DNA of 64,000 bases, taken from contig JAJEKV010000003.1 in NCBI GenBank assembly GCA_021234155.1, forward strand, positions 33,651,166-33,715,165, written 5' to 3'. The notes under the pieces are model-generated. The model did not search any database, was not told the DNA's origin, and worked only from the letters and a program-made list of their open reading frames with translations. The position numbers and the translations under genes were made by a program. Source of the stretch: Isoetes taiwanensis (lineage: Eukaryota; Streptophyta; Lycopodiopsida; Isoetales; Isoetaceae). Below, in pieces: positions 20,994 to 30,678 of this stretch; positions within the stretch are counted from its first letter, which is position 1; every line of letters begins with the position of its first letter.

Positions 20994-21471
20994 TTGGGCA
21001 AAGGATCTAGCTTTGGCAAGAAAGTCTTATGTTGATCCATCTTGTCATGAATCAGACACAAATATCTAAGGATGCATCTGGAAAAATGTTCTCCATGACA
21101 GTATGGCTAGGGTTTCTATCTAGGGTGGTGGTAGTGGCCGCCTAACCAGTGGAGGTTCTTGGAGGTGAGTCGGAGCTGGAAGAGCAGCAAAATAGATGCT
21201 TTGAAGTTGTTTTACTCTGTGGATAGAGCAGAAAGGTACCTCTATCATTACTTTCTGGATCTACTAGCAAAAGGGGATGGTTTGTGGGATATGGCTGCTA
21301 TCCCCTGTATCTTGCCCCCTTGTAGTAGATCATGACATGGTAGGGCATGCTATTTCGGGTTTTTGAAATGTGTTTAGAAGGGCACTGCTCAGACTAGCAG
21401 TGATTAGGGTTTCTAGCTTGATCGCTGTTTGGCACTATTGTATCTTGATCGCAGCAGTATCGCATGCACAA

Positions 21472-21583
<112 letters not shown>

Positions 21584-21688
21584 GGGATCTACCAAGAAAA
21601 AAGGACCTACATCTATACCCAAATTATGAGACCTGCTTCAATAAGCTCACGATAGATTGGCATCATAAAAAAGGCTTCTCTTGCTCTC

Positions 21689-21734
21689 TTTTTTTTTTTT
21701 TTTTTGGGGGGGGGGGGGGGAGGGGTGGGGTGGG
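21689..21734 (+). repeat. T-run followed by G-run
   Basis: Seventeen T, then fifteen G with a short G-rich tail (AGGGGTGGGGTGGG). This is a possible G-quadruplex-forming or assembly-fragile site. Confidence 0.9.
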
Positions 21735-21959
21735 AAGAAGAAAAGACCCATAAAAATCTCTTATTCTTGATTTTTTTTTTCCAACTAAAATTTTGTAAAA
21801 CTATTTTTCCAACTAAGTTTTTGTTAAAACATTTGCAAACCTCATATTCTCTATAAAGCTGAAAAGTGAAATGCATTTTGAGGATATATTCATCCTTTTC
21901 TTCTTTTCTTCATGTCCATGCTCTGTAACATTAGGGAAGATGCAAGCAGGTATTATTAC

Positions 21960-22300
21960 ATGCCAATCCCGGTTCGACGGCTCGAAATTAAAAATTAACT
22001 TCAAAGCGAACCCCAAAAACCGGATTCGCGGGCGGCGGCACCGCGGAGTGATGGCATGCGTCGCGGAGTGATGACATGCGTGGCATTAGCTACCGGGTTC
22101 GCCCAAGCGAACCCAAACCCGGGTTTGGCACACGTGTGGCAGTTGTGGCAGTGGTGCCAGTGGTGGCAGTGGTCGCTTCCCTGTCGGGTTCGCCCAGGCG
22201 AACCCACTGGCGGGGTCGGGTGGCAGATGAGGGTGGCGGCATCGGAGATGATCGAGCCATTATTGCGCCTGCACGGGGTTCGCCCGGGCTTCGGTTAAAA
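21960..22300. repeat. GC-rich block with GGGTTCGCC/GCGAACCC palindromes, cluster 1
   Basis: The 20-mer GGGTTCGCCCAAGCGAACCC is at 22095-22114 and GGGTTCGCCCAGGCGAACCC at 22186-22205; a third copy with a damaged right arm starts at 22276. Arms are 8 bp around a 4-base centre. The block also has a 20-bp tandem repeat with core GCGGAGTGATGRCATGCGTS (22043-22082) and GTGGCAGT repeats. GC content is far above the flanks. No protein is credible here. A related cluster is at 25.65 kb. Confidence 0.75.
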
Positions 22301-25300
22301 GAATAACTAAACTAAGAAAGATGTAAACAGGGAGGGAACGAACTTTTATCCGAGCCTTGAACCGCTTGTAGTGTGCCATGTAAACCGCGGGGAATTTCCG
22401 CCCCCTTTTAGATCCGACCCTATAGCCGTAAGAAGATCCCACCCTATAGCCCTTTGAAGAACTCGAGGTTTGAGAGTAATCCGTAGTCAAAATCTTTGGG
22501 AATGCCGCTTTGCCCAATTTCCATCCACCTTTCAAAATCCCTTTGATTGTGGGACTTCTAAAATCCGTTTGAGAGTAATCCGTTGTCAAAATCTTGATAG
22601 CATAGGCTTGGAGCTAAAGTCTATTGGCTACCCTAAATTGACAAAGTTGGGATATTCATAGAACCTTAGTTGGATTGCATGGATAATTGCAACAAACAAA
22701 GCCGCCCAAGCCTTTATAAAGCATGCATCAACCGTTCCAAAATGTACATAATCGATTCACGGATCTCCGCAAAGAATGCACGCTTGGTGATGGCAAAATT
22801 TCATATTATCCAGGTTAATGGTAGCGGCTTATGCTATTTATCCTCACAGGTTTGGATCAGCTATACATCCGGCACTTAGATCTCTGCTATGACGGAGTCT
22901 GCTGTTATGGTGAGCTGTGGTGGATGAAACATTTTTGAACCTTCCTTTTTCTTTTTTTTTTCTTCTTTTGCATGCTTTGTCCTGTAAAGGGAGAACGAGC
23001 TTGTAAAATGGGAGATGCATTTCGCTCTAGGTAAAATGACTGCGAGAATAATGCTACTGAGTTGCTGAAAAGGTGGTATATTGACAGGCATTGACTCTAG
23101 CCTGTGCCAGGAGCTTTGGTCTGATATCTTAATTCTAGTTCAGTAATGCAAACAAATTAGAATAATTGATAAGATGAACTTGTATTGCATATTGTGTGTA
23201 AAGTAAATCAGTCATTATCATCAACTTAAACTTTTTTCTTGTTTTTTTATCGATGGTGGGAAAGCTTTTGTAGGATGGTGGAATTGCGTTAATAGAAGGA
23301 TTCGTATGATGACACCAGAGAGGCAAGAGCTTTTGGTGTAATTATTCACTTTCAAATCTTAATGTTATCAAACCTGTACATATATCCTAACTTGGGGTTT
23401 TGTTGAGTTGATTGTGTGTACATGGGCTAGAATATCATTGGATCTTGGAAAATGAAAACACATAAAAGAAGGGCTGGAACATCTATCTAAATGGGACCTT
23501 GAATGCCCTTATTTTGAGCACTAAAAAATTACAATTCTAGATGCATGGTAATTATCCTAAAAGAGATTATCTTATTTAGGCGAACTTTAGATATATAGAA
23601 ATTATTTTTTGAAAAACTAGGTTTGCAACAACGTTTTGCCTAATCAACTGTTGGAAATGTTTTCCTTAACTAGAACATGTCTCAACATCCAGATATGACA
23701 TTTGTGATTTTCTAGAGACAAATGAATAACTTTTAGCTATAGCATGCAGTTGTAAATCTGTTTGTTGGTTGTTTCGTTGTTTTATTTTCCTTTTCCTTGA
23801 ACTTTTAACAAACCTAATACACCTTAAATGAGTTTAAGAGTGGATAAATCAACAATTTTAGCTATAGCCTATGGAAGTTTTTTCTTTTTTTGCGGGGATT
23901 CTTGTAATGCATAATATCTAATTTCAATTATAATATCATTGCTTCTTTGGGGAGATGGATTCATTTGATTATTAGTTATTCCCCAAACGGCTTTTTATTA
24001 AAAAGATAAGCAAAGCTTAATATGAGGCATAGAAGAAGAAGAATACAAAAAACAATGTCCACATGGTTTTTTTTTTTTATCTACGAGAGGCTATATTTGT
24101 TGTTGTTTTTGAGGACTAGTATTTTTATATTGCAAGATTTGGTTTCCACATTTTTTTAAAGAACTATGGAAAGTGGGTTTTAATTTAGAAATTAAAAACC
24201 TTAGCTAAAACAAGTTCAAAAGAAATAGATGTTGGATGATTCTTTATCTGGAGAAGTTGGACCAGCAATATTTGAAAACATATAAGTGTTAGAAAACCAC
24301 GTGGATCATCCGCTTAGTCTAAGTGTATACATGTAATTTTTAAGTAAAAACATTGTATTTTATCAAAATCATAGCTAAATTATCCCCATGGGATAATGGT
24401 TAAACCAATGTTATTTTTTGTAAAACAATTGGTAAAATCTTTCCTTTTTAAAAAAATGACATGTGGATGTTGGAAGCTAAACCACAATGTTGTTTTCTAG
24501 GAAAATCAACGTGATTGAAATCATCACATTGAATTTTTTTAAGTTTAGATACTCAATTTGGTATGCATAGAATTATTTTTAGACAAAACCAGTTATTGTT
24601 TCTAGCATTTTCGGAACAAAATATGGGTTGCATTCCTTTTGGGGTTGTTTTTTGCAAAAAAAATGTAAGACAAAACTGAAAATAGATGAGAAAACTTGGG
24701 GTTATAGTGATTGTAGGGTTCATTGGGAAAGCTATTTCAACAGGTATGGGCAACATCGACAACGGTGTGATCTAGGCACATGTATAGGGAATATTCTAAT
24801 GAACTTCACATGTCTTGGTCTTTGCATTGTTCCACTGTTCTCTTGGTATTTTGTTATCTCTTGGATCCTCCGGGGTCGGGCTTCTAGGTTCGGTGGCCTA
24901 GGTTGCTCCAGCATGCTCATGTTCATCTGTGTTTCTTTGTGGTATTCTTGTGCTCTGTGACACCGGGCGTAGTTCTCCTGGCAGGGATTGCTAGCCAGTC
25001 AACTCTTGTGAACTCCCATGGTAAGAGGTCCTCCGATTGCGGACATGGGGTAATGAGAGGGTATGCGATACTGAGGTTCACCCCACCACCCGCCTGAGGG
25101 CTTGGAATGTAAGCCGGTCGGGCAACATCTTCGCTATGAGGGCCCTGTATATATTTGGATGAGCTTCCCATTGTCCCGGAGCTATGTTTATGATGATTTG
25201 GTATTTTGGCTATGTTCTTTGCTTCTGTTGCTCATGTGTTATATTCCTTTGCATTAGGTTGTCGTTGTCTTAGCACTGTGCTCACGTAGGATTTTCCGTC

Positions 25301-25640
25301 TATGTTTGTGCTTACCCAGGGATCCCCACTTAGTCACGAGGACTAACCCCAGTGAGTGCATATGTGCAGTGAATGAGCAAGGCGGTGGTCAAGCTAACGG
25401 TAGCAGTGCAGTTGTGGCTCGTGGTTGAGCGAGAAGATTCTAGGGTTGAATTGCTAGAGTTGGATGTTATCTCTATCGAGAATGTTGATTTATTGGATGT
25501 TGACCTTACCTGATTATATTGAGTTTATAAACATTTGTTCATTGAATTTAGAGTAAGTAAGTTCAATTGAAAGGAAGATTTAATTCTTCACCAGTATTAT
25601 CAACCTAGAATTATAGAAGTTTGACAAGATCCCGAGTTGC
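22301..25640. other. AT-rich intergenic region with small repeats
   Basis: A GTTTGAGAGTAATCCGT direct repeat lies at about 22.47 and 22.57 kb. From 23.1 to 24.6 kb the sequence is featureless, AT-rich and non-coding in all frames. At 24.95-25.40 kb base composition rises and there are phrases such as GTAAGCCGGTCGGG (25.11 kb) that also occur at 8.60 kb in the GC-rich LINE remnant, hinting at another transposon scrap. No gene recognised. Confidence 0.4.
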
Positions 25641-25715
25641 CGTGGCGGGTTCGCCTGGGCGAATCCGATGGGTTCGCCTGGGCGAATTTTTGGGGTTCAC
25701 TTGGGCGAACCCGCT
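25640..25715. repeat. GGGTTCGCC/GCGAACCC palindromes, cluster 2
   Basis: Three head-to-tail copies lie at 25647-25666 (GGGTTCGCCTGGGCGAATCC), 25670-25689 and 25693-25712 (GGGTTCACTTGGGCGAACCC), with a period of about 23 bases. They are the same family as cluster 1, 3.5 kb away. Confidence 0.8.
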
Positions 25716-25774
25716 TGGTCTGACAAGTTAGTTTCGGGAGCCAATAAAGTGGGCGTGCCAAATCTCCATTGCCA

Positions 25775-26030
25775 TTTTGTAGATATGTAATAAAGGGGAA
25801 ATGATCAGCAAGAACGAGATCAAGAACGAGCACAATGTAGTTGTTTGTTAAGAATCGAAGTTGAAAAGCAATCTCTTTTTCATTTTCCACTTGGTGTGAA
25901 AGCAGTTAAAACTCCATTTCTGCTTGGTAGATACGTAATGGCTAAACATCAAATGATCGCCGAAGATGAGCACAATATAATTGTTTGTTAAGGAATCGAA
26001 GTTGAAAAGCAATCTATGTTTCATAAATTT
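25775..26030 (+). repeat. Direct repeat of about 95 bp
   Basis: Copies at about 25780-25872 and 25928-26012 share GTAGATAYGTAAT, then GTTTGTTAAG and GAATCGAAGTTGAAAAGCAA. Confidence 0.7.
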
Positions 26031-26279
26031 AGAAATCCTAGGTGTCGGCAGACAAACTTTCACACTGAAGTCGACAGATCGACCGTGTAGAACTCCATCT
26101 ATGGTGATTGAAAGATGCATATCATTCTGTTAGAATTATTCACTTCAATCTGGTCATTTGCATTCCCTCCAGAATTGAACACCTTCATAATATCATTTTT
26201 TGATCGCTTTACAGTTGGATGATGGAACAAGATACCTCAAGAATACTCGGCCAAAAGAAGAATAGAAAAGAACTAACTT

Positions 26280-26446
26280 TTGTGTGCATGCCGGTTGCAG
26301 TTGCCAGAATGGTGCAGAGTGAACATTTCCAAGAGGCTAACAAAAACTCACCAATTCTAGTATAGAGCCCAGTTTGAGCAGCACCATCTGTAAAATTTCC
26401 TCCGAAATCCATCCATTTATTGGCTTCCCCTCCGCCATAGCCATAA
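26280..26446 (-). CDS. Candidate single exon, Gly-rich, of unknown gene
   Basis: Minus strand: after a TATTCTAG acceptor near 26446 the frame reads YGYGGGEANKWMDFGGNFTD and GAAQTGLYTRI and ends at a TTG|GTGAGT donor near 26345. Good splice signals and composition, but no neighbouring exon that joins it convincingly, so it may be an orphan or captured exon. Family not recognised. Confidence 0.35.
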
Positions 26447-26637
26447 CCTAGAATATGCCAAAAAGACGCCTTTCCTTTTGATGCTAAAAAAATGCCTGTG
26501 GCCTTTTAAAAAAAGTTTGGATGAAAAAAAAGTAAACGGACGAATATCACAAAGAACGGTGTGTCGCACAAAACGTACGATTATATAGTCATTTTATTAT
26601 GATCTTCATACTATTGTCTTGTTATAAAGGGTATGGT

Positions 26638-26652
26638 AGTAGTATTTATGGG
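26638..26652 (+). repeat. LINE target-site duplication, left copy
   Basis: AGTAGTATTTATGGG, repeated exactly at 35092-35106 directly after the poly(A) tail. Confidence 0.9.
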
Positions 26653-27101
26653 ATTAGTGATTATGCCGAAGGGAGAATGTTGGCGCTGGCGCTCGTTGCA
26701 TGCATGGCGCTGCCTTTTTGTGGTGCTGAAGGGAATGCTATTCTGAGCAGTCCTCCGACATCCTGATTGGATTGAAGCCTTAGTTATAGGTGTCGGCCCC
26801 CTTGTAGAAGGGGGAACATCTCCCTGCTCTAAGCAGAGCTGCAATCGGTGGTCGTAAGGGCTGATAATGGCTCTTTGACCGAGACTTCACATGATTACCG
26901 GATCAGAATGCCAGGATATGGAGTATTGGAGGTTCTGATGGCTGATGGCTGACAGCAGTGGCAGTAATACTTGCCTTTAAATCATCTTCTCGATCCATCT
27001 CCTTTCAGACCACTATCTCCTTCGACTTCTCTGCTCAATCCTCTGTTATCTGTGCCTTTTCCCTGTGTTTCTGCAGCTTTCTAAATCAATGTCTGGGCCT
27101 A
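26653..27101 (+). promoter_or_regulatory. Probable 5' leader and internal promoter region of the LINE
   Basis: Sequence between the left target duplication and ORFa. A LINE of this completeness needs an internal promoter here; no motif could be singled out. Confidence 0.4.
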
Positions 27102-27473
27102 ATGGGTGTGCCACTACCTCTTCTCATTGGGTGCTCTAACTCTAACTCGAATCCAACTCCCCCATCATCTTCGAGCCCATCTGCAGAATATCTCTCTAAA
27201 TACTTTGTCATTTTCTACAACCGATCAGAAATTTGTTGTGGCTGGCTGGAGGGTGCAGTGGTGGATCTCTGGTCATTCCTTGTGGATGAGTGCATCTTCC
27301 CAGACATCTTCTTTATTGGGGAACAATCCCATCCTTCTCTTGATCCATCTTCCTCTGCTATTGAACTCAGAATCGCTTACTTAGGTGCTGATCGCCCTCC
27401 TCAAGCAAAGTTCATGCTCTATTCAGAGCAACTAACAGATTATGTGACTTTGGAGCTCTATAAATCTGTCTAA
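27102..27473 (+). CDS. LINE leader ORFa, 123-124 residues, unknown function
   Basis: The first ATG in the open frame is 27102; the frame is open further upstream but only from non-ATG codons. The product has a Ser/Pro/Asn-rich N-terminus (SNSNSNPTPPSSSSPS) and then a globular part with FVIFYNRSEICCGWLEGAVV, DLWSFLVDECIFPDIFFIGE and a C-terminal YSEQLTDYVTLELYKSV. It aligns by eye with ORFb, which follows 12 bases later: similar length, Ser/Pro-rich start, a hydrophobic strand, 'GA-h-x-x-L-W-x-x-h-h-D', 'LG...P', and a 'Y-x-x-h-E-h-Y' ending. No known domain recognised. Intact frame and compact spacing to the next ORF argue that it is translated by, or for, the LINE. Confidence 0.6.
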   Translation: MGVPLPLLIGCSNSNSNPTPPSSSSPSAEYLSKYFVIFYNRSEICCGWLEGAVVDLWSFLVDECIFPDIFFIGEQSHPSLDPSSSAIELRIAYLGADRPPQAKFMLYSEQLTDYVTLELYKSV

Positions 27474-27485
27474 CGCTGCACCACA

Positions 27486-27863
27486 ATGGAGTACCTGCTT
27501 TTATCTTCTGACTCAAGCCCACAAATCTCTGAAGGCGCTTCTGCATCACCTGCTAGGTCTCCACAATCATCTTCATCTCCTCCTAATATAGTGCGCTCTG
27601 TTCTGCTTGTTAACGCAGACTTCATTTGGTGGGGTACCATCCAAGGTGCCATTGATCATCTGTGGGTCTCTATTATCGATAGCAGACACTTATACTCTGA
27701 TCAGTTTGTCTGCACTGGTTGGGCAGCTGTGGTAGGGGATCCGTTCATAGTTCGAAGACTTGTAAGGCTGCTGGTTCTTGGGAACCTTGACGCGAGTCCT
27801 ACTCAATCTCTCTTTGTGCATTGTCCTTGGCTGGAGGCTGACTATTGGCTAGAAATCTACTAG
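27486..27863 (+). CDS. LINE leader ORFb, 125 residues, paralogue of ORFa
   Basis: ATG 27486 to TAG 27863. Ser/Pro-rich start (SPARSPQSSSSPPN), then VRSVLLVNADFIWWGTIQGA and IDHLWVSIIDSRHLYSDQFV, and an ending with WLEADYWLEIY. The pattern matches ORFa along the whole length, so the two look like a tandem duplication that has since diverged strongly. It starts 12 bases after ORFa and stops 24 bases before ORF1. Such tight packing in a eukaryotic transcript would require reinitiation or leaky scanning. Function unknown; an RNA- or protein-interaction role is only a guess. Confidence 0.6.
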   Translation: MEYLLLSSDSSPQISEGASASPARSPQSSSSPPNIVRSVLLVNADFIWWGTIQGAIDHLWVSIIDSRHLYSDQFVCTGWAAVVGDPFIVRRLVRLLVLGNLDASPTQSLFVHCPWLEADYWLEIY

Positions 27864-27887
27864 TCTCGGCCTCCTAGTGTACAAGAT

Positions 27888-29897
27888 ATGGAGGAAAAAG
27901 CTCCTATTTCTCTCCATATCCCTGAGGTGGCGAATAGGATTCGCCACCTTGATAATCTTGGGCTTATTGCCAAGATTATTAGAGGCAATCCTTCACTACC
28001 AGACATTAACAAGGCTTTGGAGCGTGTTTGCCGAGGCAGATGTCTCCCCAGGGTGCAACCTTTGGGCTGCCAGTATTTTCTGATCACGCTTTCATGTGAA
28101 AGGGATGCTGCTCTCCTCTTTAAAAAAGGAGTTATCACTTGTCTCTATGGTCAGCTTCTGCTCCAGAAATGGAGGCCTGATTTTAATCCAAAAGACCCGG
28201 ATGCTCTGTTCTATCCTATCTGGATCTCCCTTGCCAACCTCAGTTCTGAATATTGGACAGAAAAGGCTTTTCAAGCCATTGCTTCTGCTTTGGGAGAATT
28301 TGTATGCATGGGTGGCAGCAGAGAGGATGCACCCAAAATTTGTGTTTCTGTCAATCTGTTTAAGCCCATTCCTGAATCCCTGTTCTTCAATGGCTTCTAC
28401 AATAAAAAATCTGAGTTCAAGCTGGTGGTCACGGGCCTTCCTCTGCTATGCTCCATCTGTGGCAACAGAGTCCCTGCCGGCAATATATGTAGTGCTGACG
28501 CTTCCATCTCTCAAAGGATGGTTTCTCAGAAAGGGAAGCTGCCCATGATGGATACTACAGACGATGGCTTCACTTTGGTCTTTAAATCTCGCAAGACTGC
28601 AAGATCCAAGGCCACCCCTCTGGCAGCTGCAGTTTGTTATGGCAGTTATTTAGGGGAGTCTTCCCAGGAGGTTATTCCGGTTGACATTCCCCCCTCCACA
28701 GTCGCCACACAAGAGTTTGGGTCTGGCTGTAACAAGGACTCCCTTTCTAATGGGGACTTTTTGTCTTCTTCTGGCTGTTGTAAGCATCCGTTGTCCTCTT
28801 CTTCCAGCTTTCTTGACACTGTAAAAGGGACCTCTCTGTCCCTTGGCTGCAACAACGAGATGGTACTAGGGACAAGCTCCCTATCTGGCCTCAATACTGA
28901 ATATATTAGTGCTTATGGTGGGGAGGACAAGCTCCCTAAGGGCATGGACCCATCAAAAGACTTGGATCCCCCCAGCTCTGCTCAAGCTGAATATGGGAAC
29001 TCCCTGTCCTCTGGCAGCACTCTTGCCGGCTCTCTTGCCTGCCCCAACAAGAAAGCTGCAGGGACTAGCTCCCCCGCCATCTCTAATCTTGCCTGCTCCA
29101 ACGAGAAGGCAACAGGGACTACCTCTTCTTCCATCTCCAACGAGAAAGTGTGCGTTGTTGATGGGCTCCCCATGGGCTTAGTCCCATCTAATCTTCTGGT
29201 TCTGCAGCAGACGAATGCAAGGGAGGCTGTTTCGGATGAGGTTCCCAGTGGGAGCTTCAAGGACTGGATTGCTCCTATTGTGAGCCCGATTCCTGCTGCC
29301 ATTGCCTCTGATATCCCTCTTGCAGCCCCTGATACCTATGTCCCATCGGCCTCTGCTAAATCTGAAAGCCCTCAACTTGCTTTCTCTGCTAAGCTTATGC
29401 CTTCTCGCTCTGCCTCTGCTGCTCTCCTAGCTCATGTGGCCCCTTCTCGCGATGCTCTTCTTCCTTCTATTGCACATGAGATGGATCAGCCCACCCCAGT
29501 CGCTAGTGACAAGAAAGAGCTGCTGCAAGATCCGATGAAAGGCAAGGCTTCTTTCAAGAAAGGCGTGGTTGCTCATGATCCCATCTTGGATACACACGCA
29601 GCCCCATTGTCACCCAAAGGGCAGCAACTGCAGCAGGTGCGCTTCCTACAGGATCTAATGGAAGATCTGAATCAAGGAATCAAGGATAAACAAGAGCAGG
29701 ATGTTGATTCCTTGATTCAAGGCAACAAAAAAGATGATGCTATTGCTCGGAAGATAGTAAAGGCTCTTCCTATTAGCGAAGCAAAAAAAGGAAAAAAAGG
29801 GTCTGGAGGGAAGAAAATCAGCAAGCATGAATTTGAATCAAGTGTCGCCAAGGTTCTCCTGGAACATTCAATTGGAGAAACCTCCAAAATGGCATAG
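27888..29897 (+). CDS. LINE ORF1, gag-like protein with DUF4283-type domain, 669 residues
   Basis: ATG 27888, TAG 29897, uninterrupted. Residues about 1-190 follow the plant LINE/DUF4283 pattern: helical start, LSCERDAALLFKKGVITC, LLLQKWRPDFNPKDPD, PIWISLANLSSEYWTEKAFQ and ASALGEFV. At about 190-205, C-S-I-C-G-N-R-V-P-A-G-N-I-C keeps the spacing of a CCHC knuckle but has Pro in place of His, so metal binding is doubtful. The middle (about 260-560) is Ser/Pro/Ala-rich and low in complexity, with internal repeats such as LACPNKKAAGTSS and LACSNEKATGTTS. The C-terminus is basic (KKGKKGSGGKK). The expected role is binding LINE RNA into a particle with ORF2. Confidence 0.85.
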   Translation: MEEKAPISLHIPEVANRIRHLDNLGLIAKIIRGNPSLPDINKALERVCRGRCLPRVQPLGCQYFLITLSCERDAALLFKKGVITCLYGQLLLQKWRPDFNPKDPDALFYPIWISLANLSSEYWTEKAFQAIASALGEFVCMGGSREDAPKICVSVNLFKPIPESLFFNGFYNKKSEFKLVVTGLPLLCSICGNRVPAGNICSADASISQRMVSQKGKLPMMDTTDDGFTLVFKSRKTARSKATPLAAAVCYGSYLGESSQEVIPVDIPPSTVATQEFGSGCNKDSLSNGDFLSSSGCCKHPLSSSSSFLDTVKGTSLSLGCNNEMVLGTSSLSGLNTEYISAYGGEDKLPKGMDPSKDLDPPSSAQAEYGNSLSSGSTLAGSLACPNKKAAGTSSPAISNLACSNEKATGTTSSSISNEKVCVVDGLPMGLVPSNLLVLQQTNAREAVSDEVPSGSFKDWIAPIVSPIPAAIASDIPLAAPDTYVPSASAKSESPQLAFSAKLMPSRSASAALLAHVAPSRDALLPSIAHEMDQPTPVASDKKELLQDPMKGKASFKKGVVAHDPILDTHAAPLSPKGQQLQQVRFLQDLMEDLNQGIKDKQEQDVDSLIQGNKKDDAIARKIVKALPISEAKKGKKGSGGKKISKHEFESSVAKVLLEHSIGETSKMA

Positions 29898-30678
29898 CAG
29901 GAGCTTCAACGTGGAGCAGTATTCTGAAGCACAAGGCTCTTACCGGGTTAGTTTTGTTAAGGGAAATTCAATTGGTTTCAAGATGTGGTTTCTCTTTCAA
30001 AGAGTGAAGTGTTTAAGAAAGAAAATGAGTTGGATAAAAGAAAGGCATGGCTTAAGATGTGGTTTTTTTCAGAATGGGCTTGGTTGTTATGGCTTCTTTG
30101 AGGTCAAGCCCGTAACAGATATGAGGTTGCCTAAGTTGGCAAACTTTTTTGTACGCAATCCATAGGGGATTGTAAGCTTTTTATCTGGAATACAAACTCC
30201 TTTGTTTCAAGTTTCGAGATACACTCTTGATAAACTTCATGTTCATTCAACGTCAAAACACAAAAGTGATTAACTACTATATCTTTGTATTGGAAGATAA
30301 ACATGTCTCACACAATGAAAAGAATTGGGTCAATCACTCAACTCAACCCAATGGTGGGGTGGTACAAGCACGTGGTTTGGGGTCTCTTTTCCCCCATGGT
30401 TTTGGAGATATGCCATTCAATGGGTGAAGACATGGCAATGGGGACATTGGATGGAAATGTGCTCCATGGACCATGGGCCACATGGACCAAGGAAAGGATA
30501 TATTGTGGTGGTACAACCACATACCTTTACATAAAAAAGATACATGGAGGCATCCATATGATAGCCTATATGATAACCTTTCGTGAGCAAAAAGGCGAAG
30601 TGTCTCTGTATATGGGGAAGCCACTAGATGCCAAAGGCCACCTATTTGGGAGACATAAGTTGTGCCAATTATTATGTA
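29898..30678 (+). other. Spacer between LINE ORF1 and ORF2
   Basis: About 780 bases, longer than usual for plant L1 elements. It contains a repetitive stretch near 30.36-30.50 kb rich in CATGG and TGGGG words, and no convincing frame. It could hold an old insertion, but no boundary repeats were found. Confidence 0.4.

Noticed and set aside
22056-22589. ORFs of 76-109 codons over the palindromic GC block
   Set aside because: They change strand and frame across the palindromes and have no protein-like conservation; the palindromes create the openness.
28646-29375. Minus-strand ORFs within LINE ORF1
   Set aside because: Shadows of the Ser/Pro/Ala-rich low-complexity part of ORF1.
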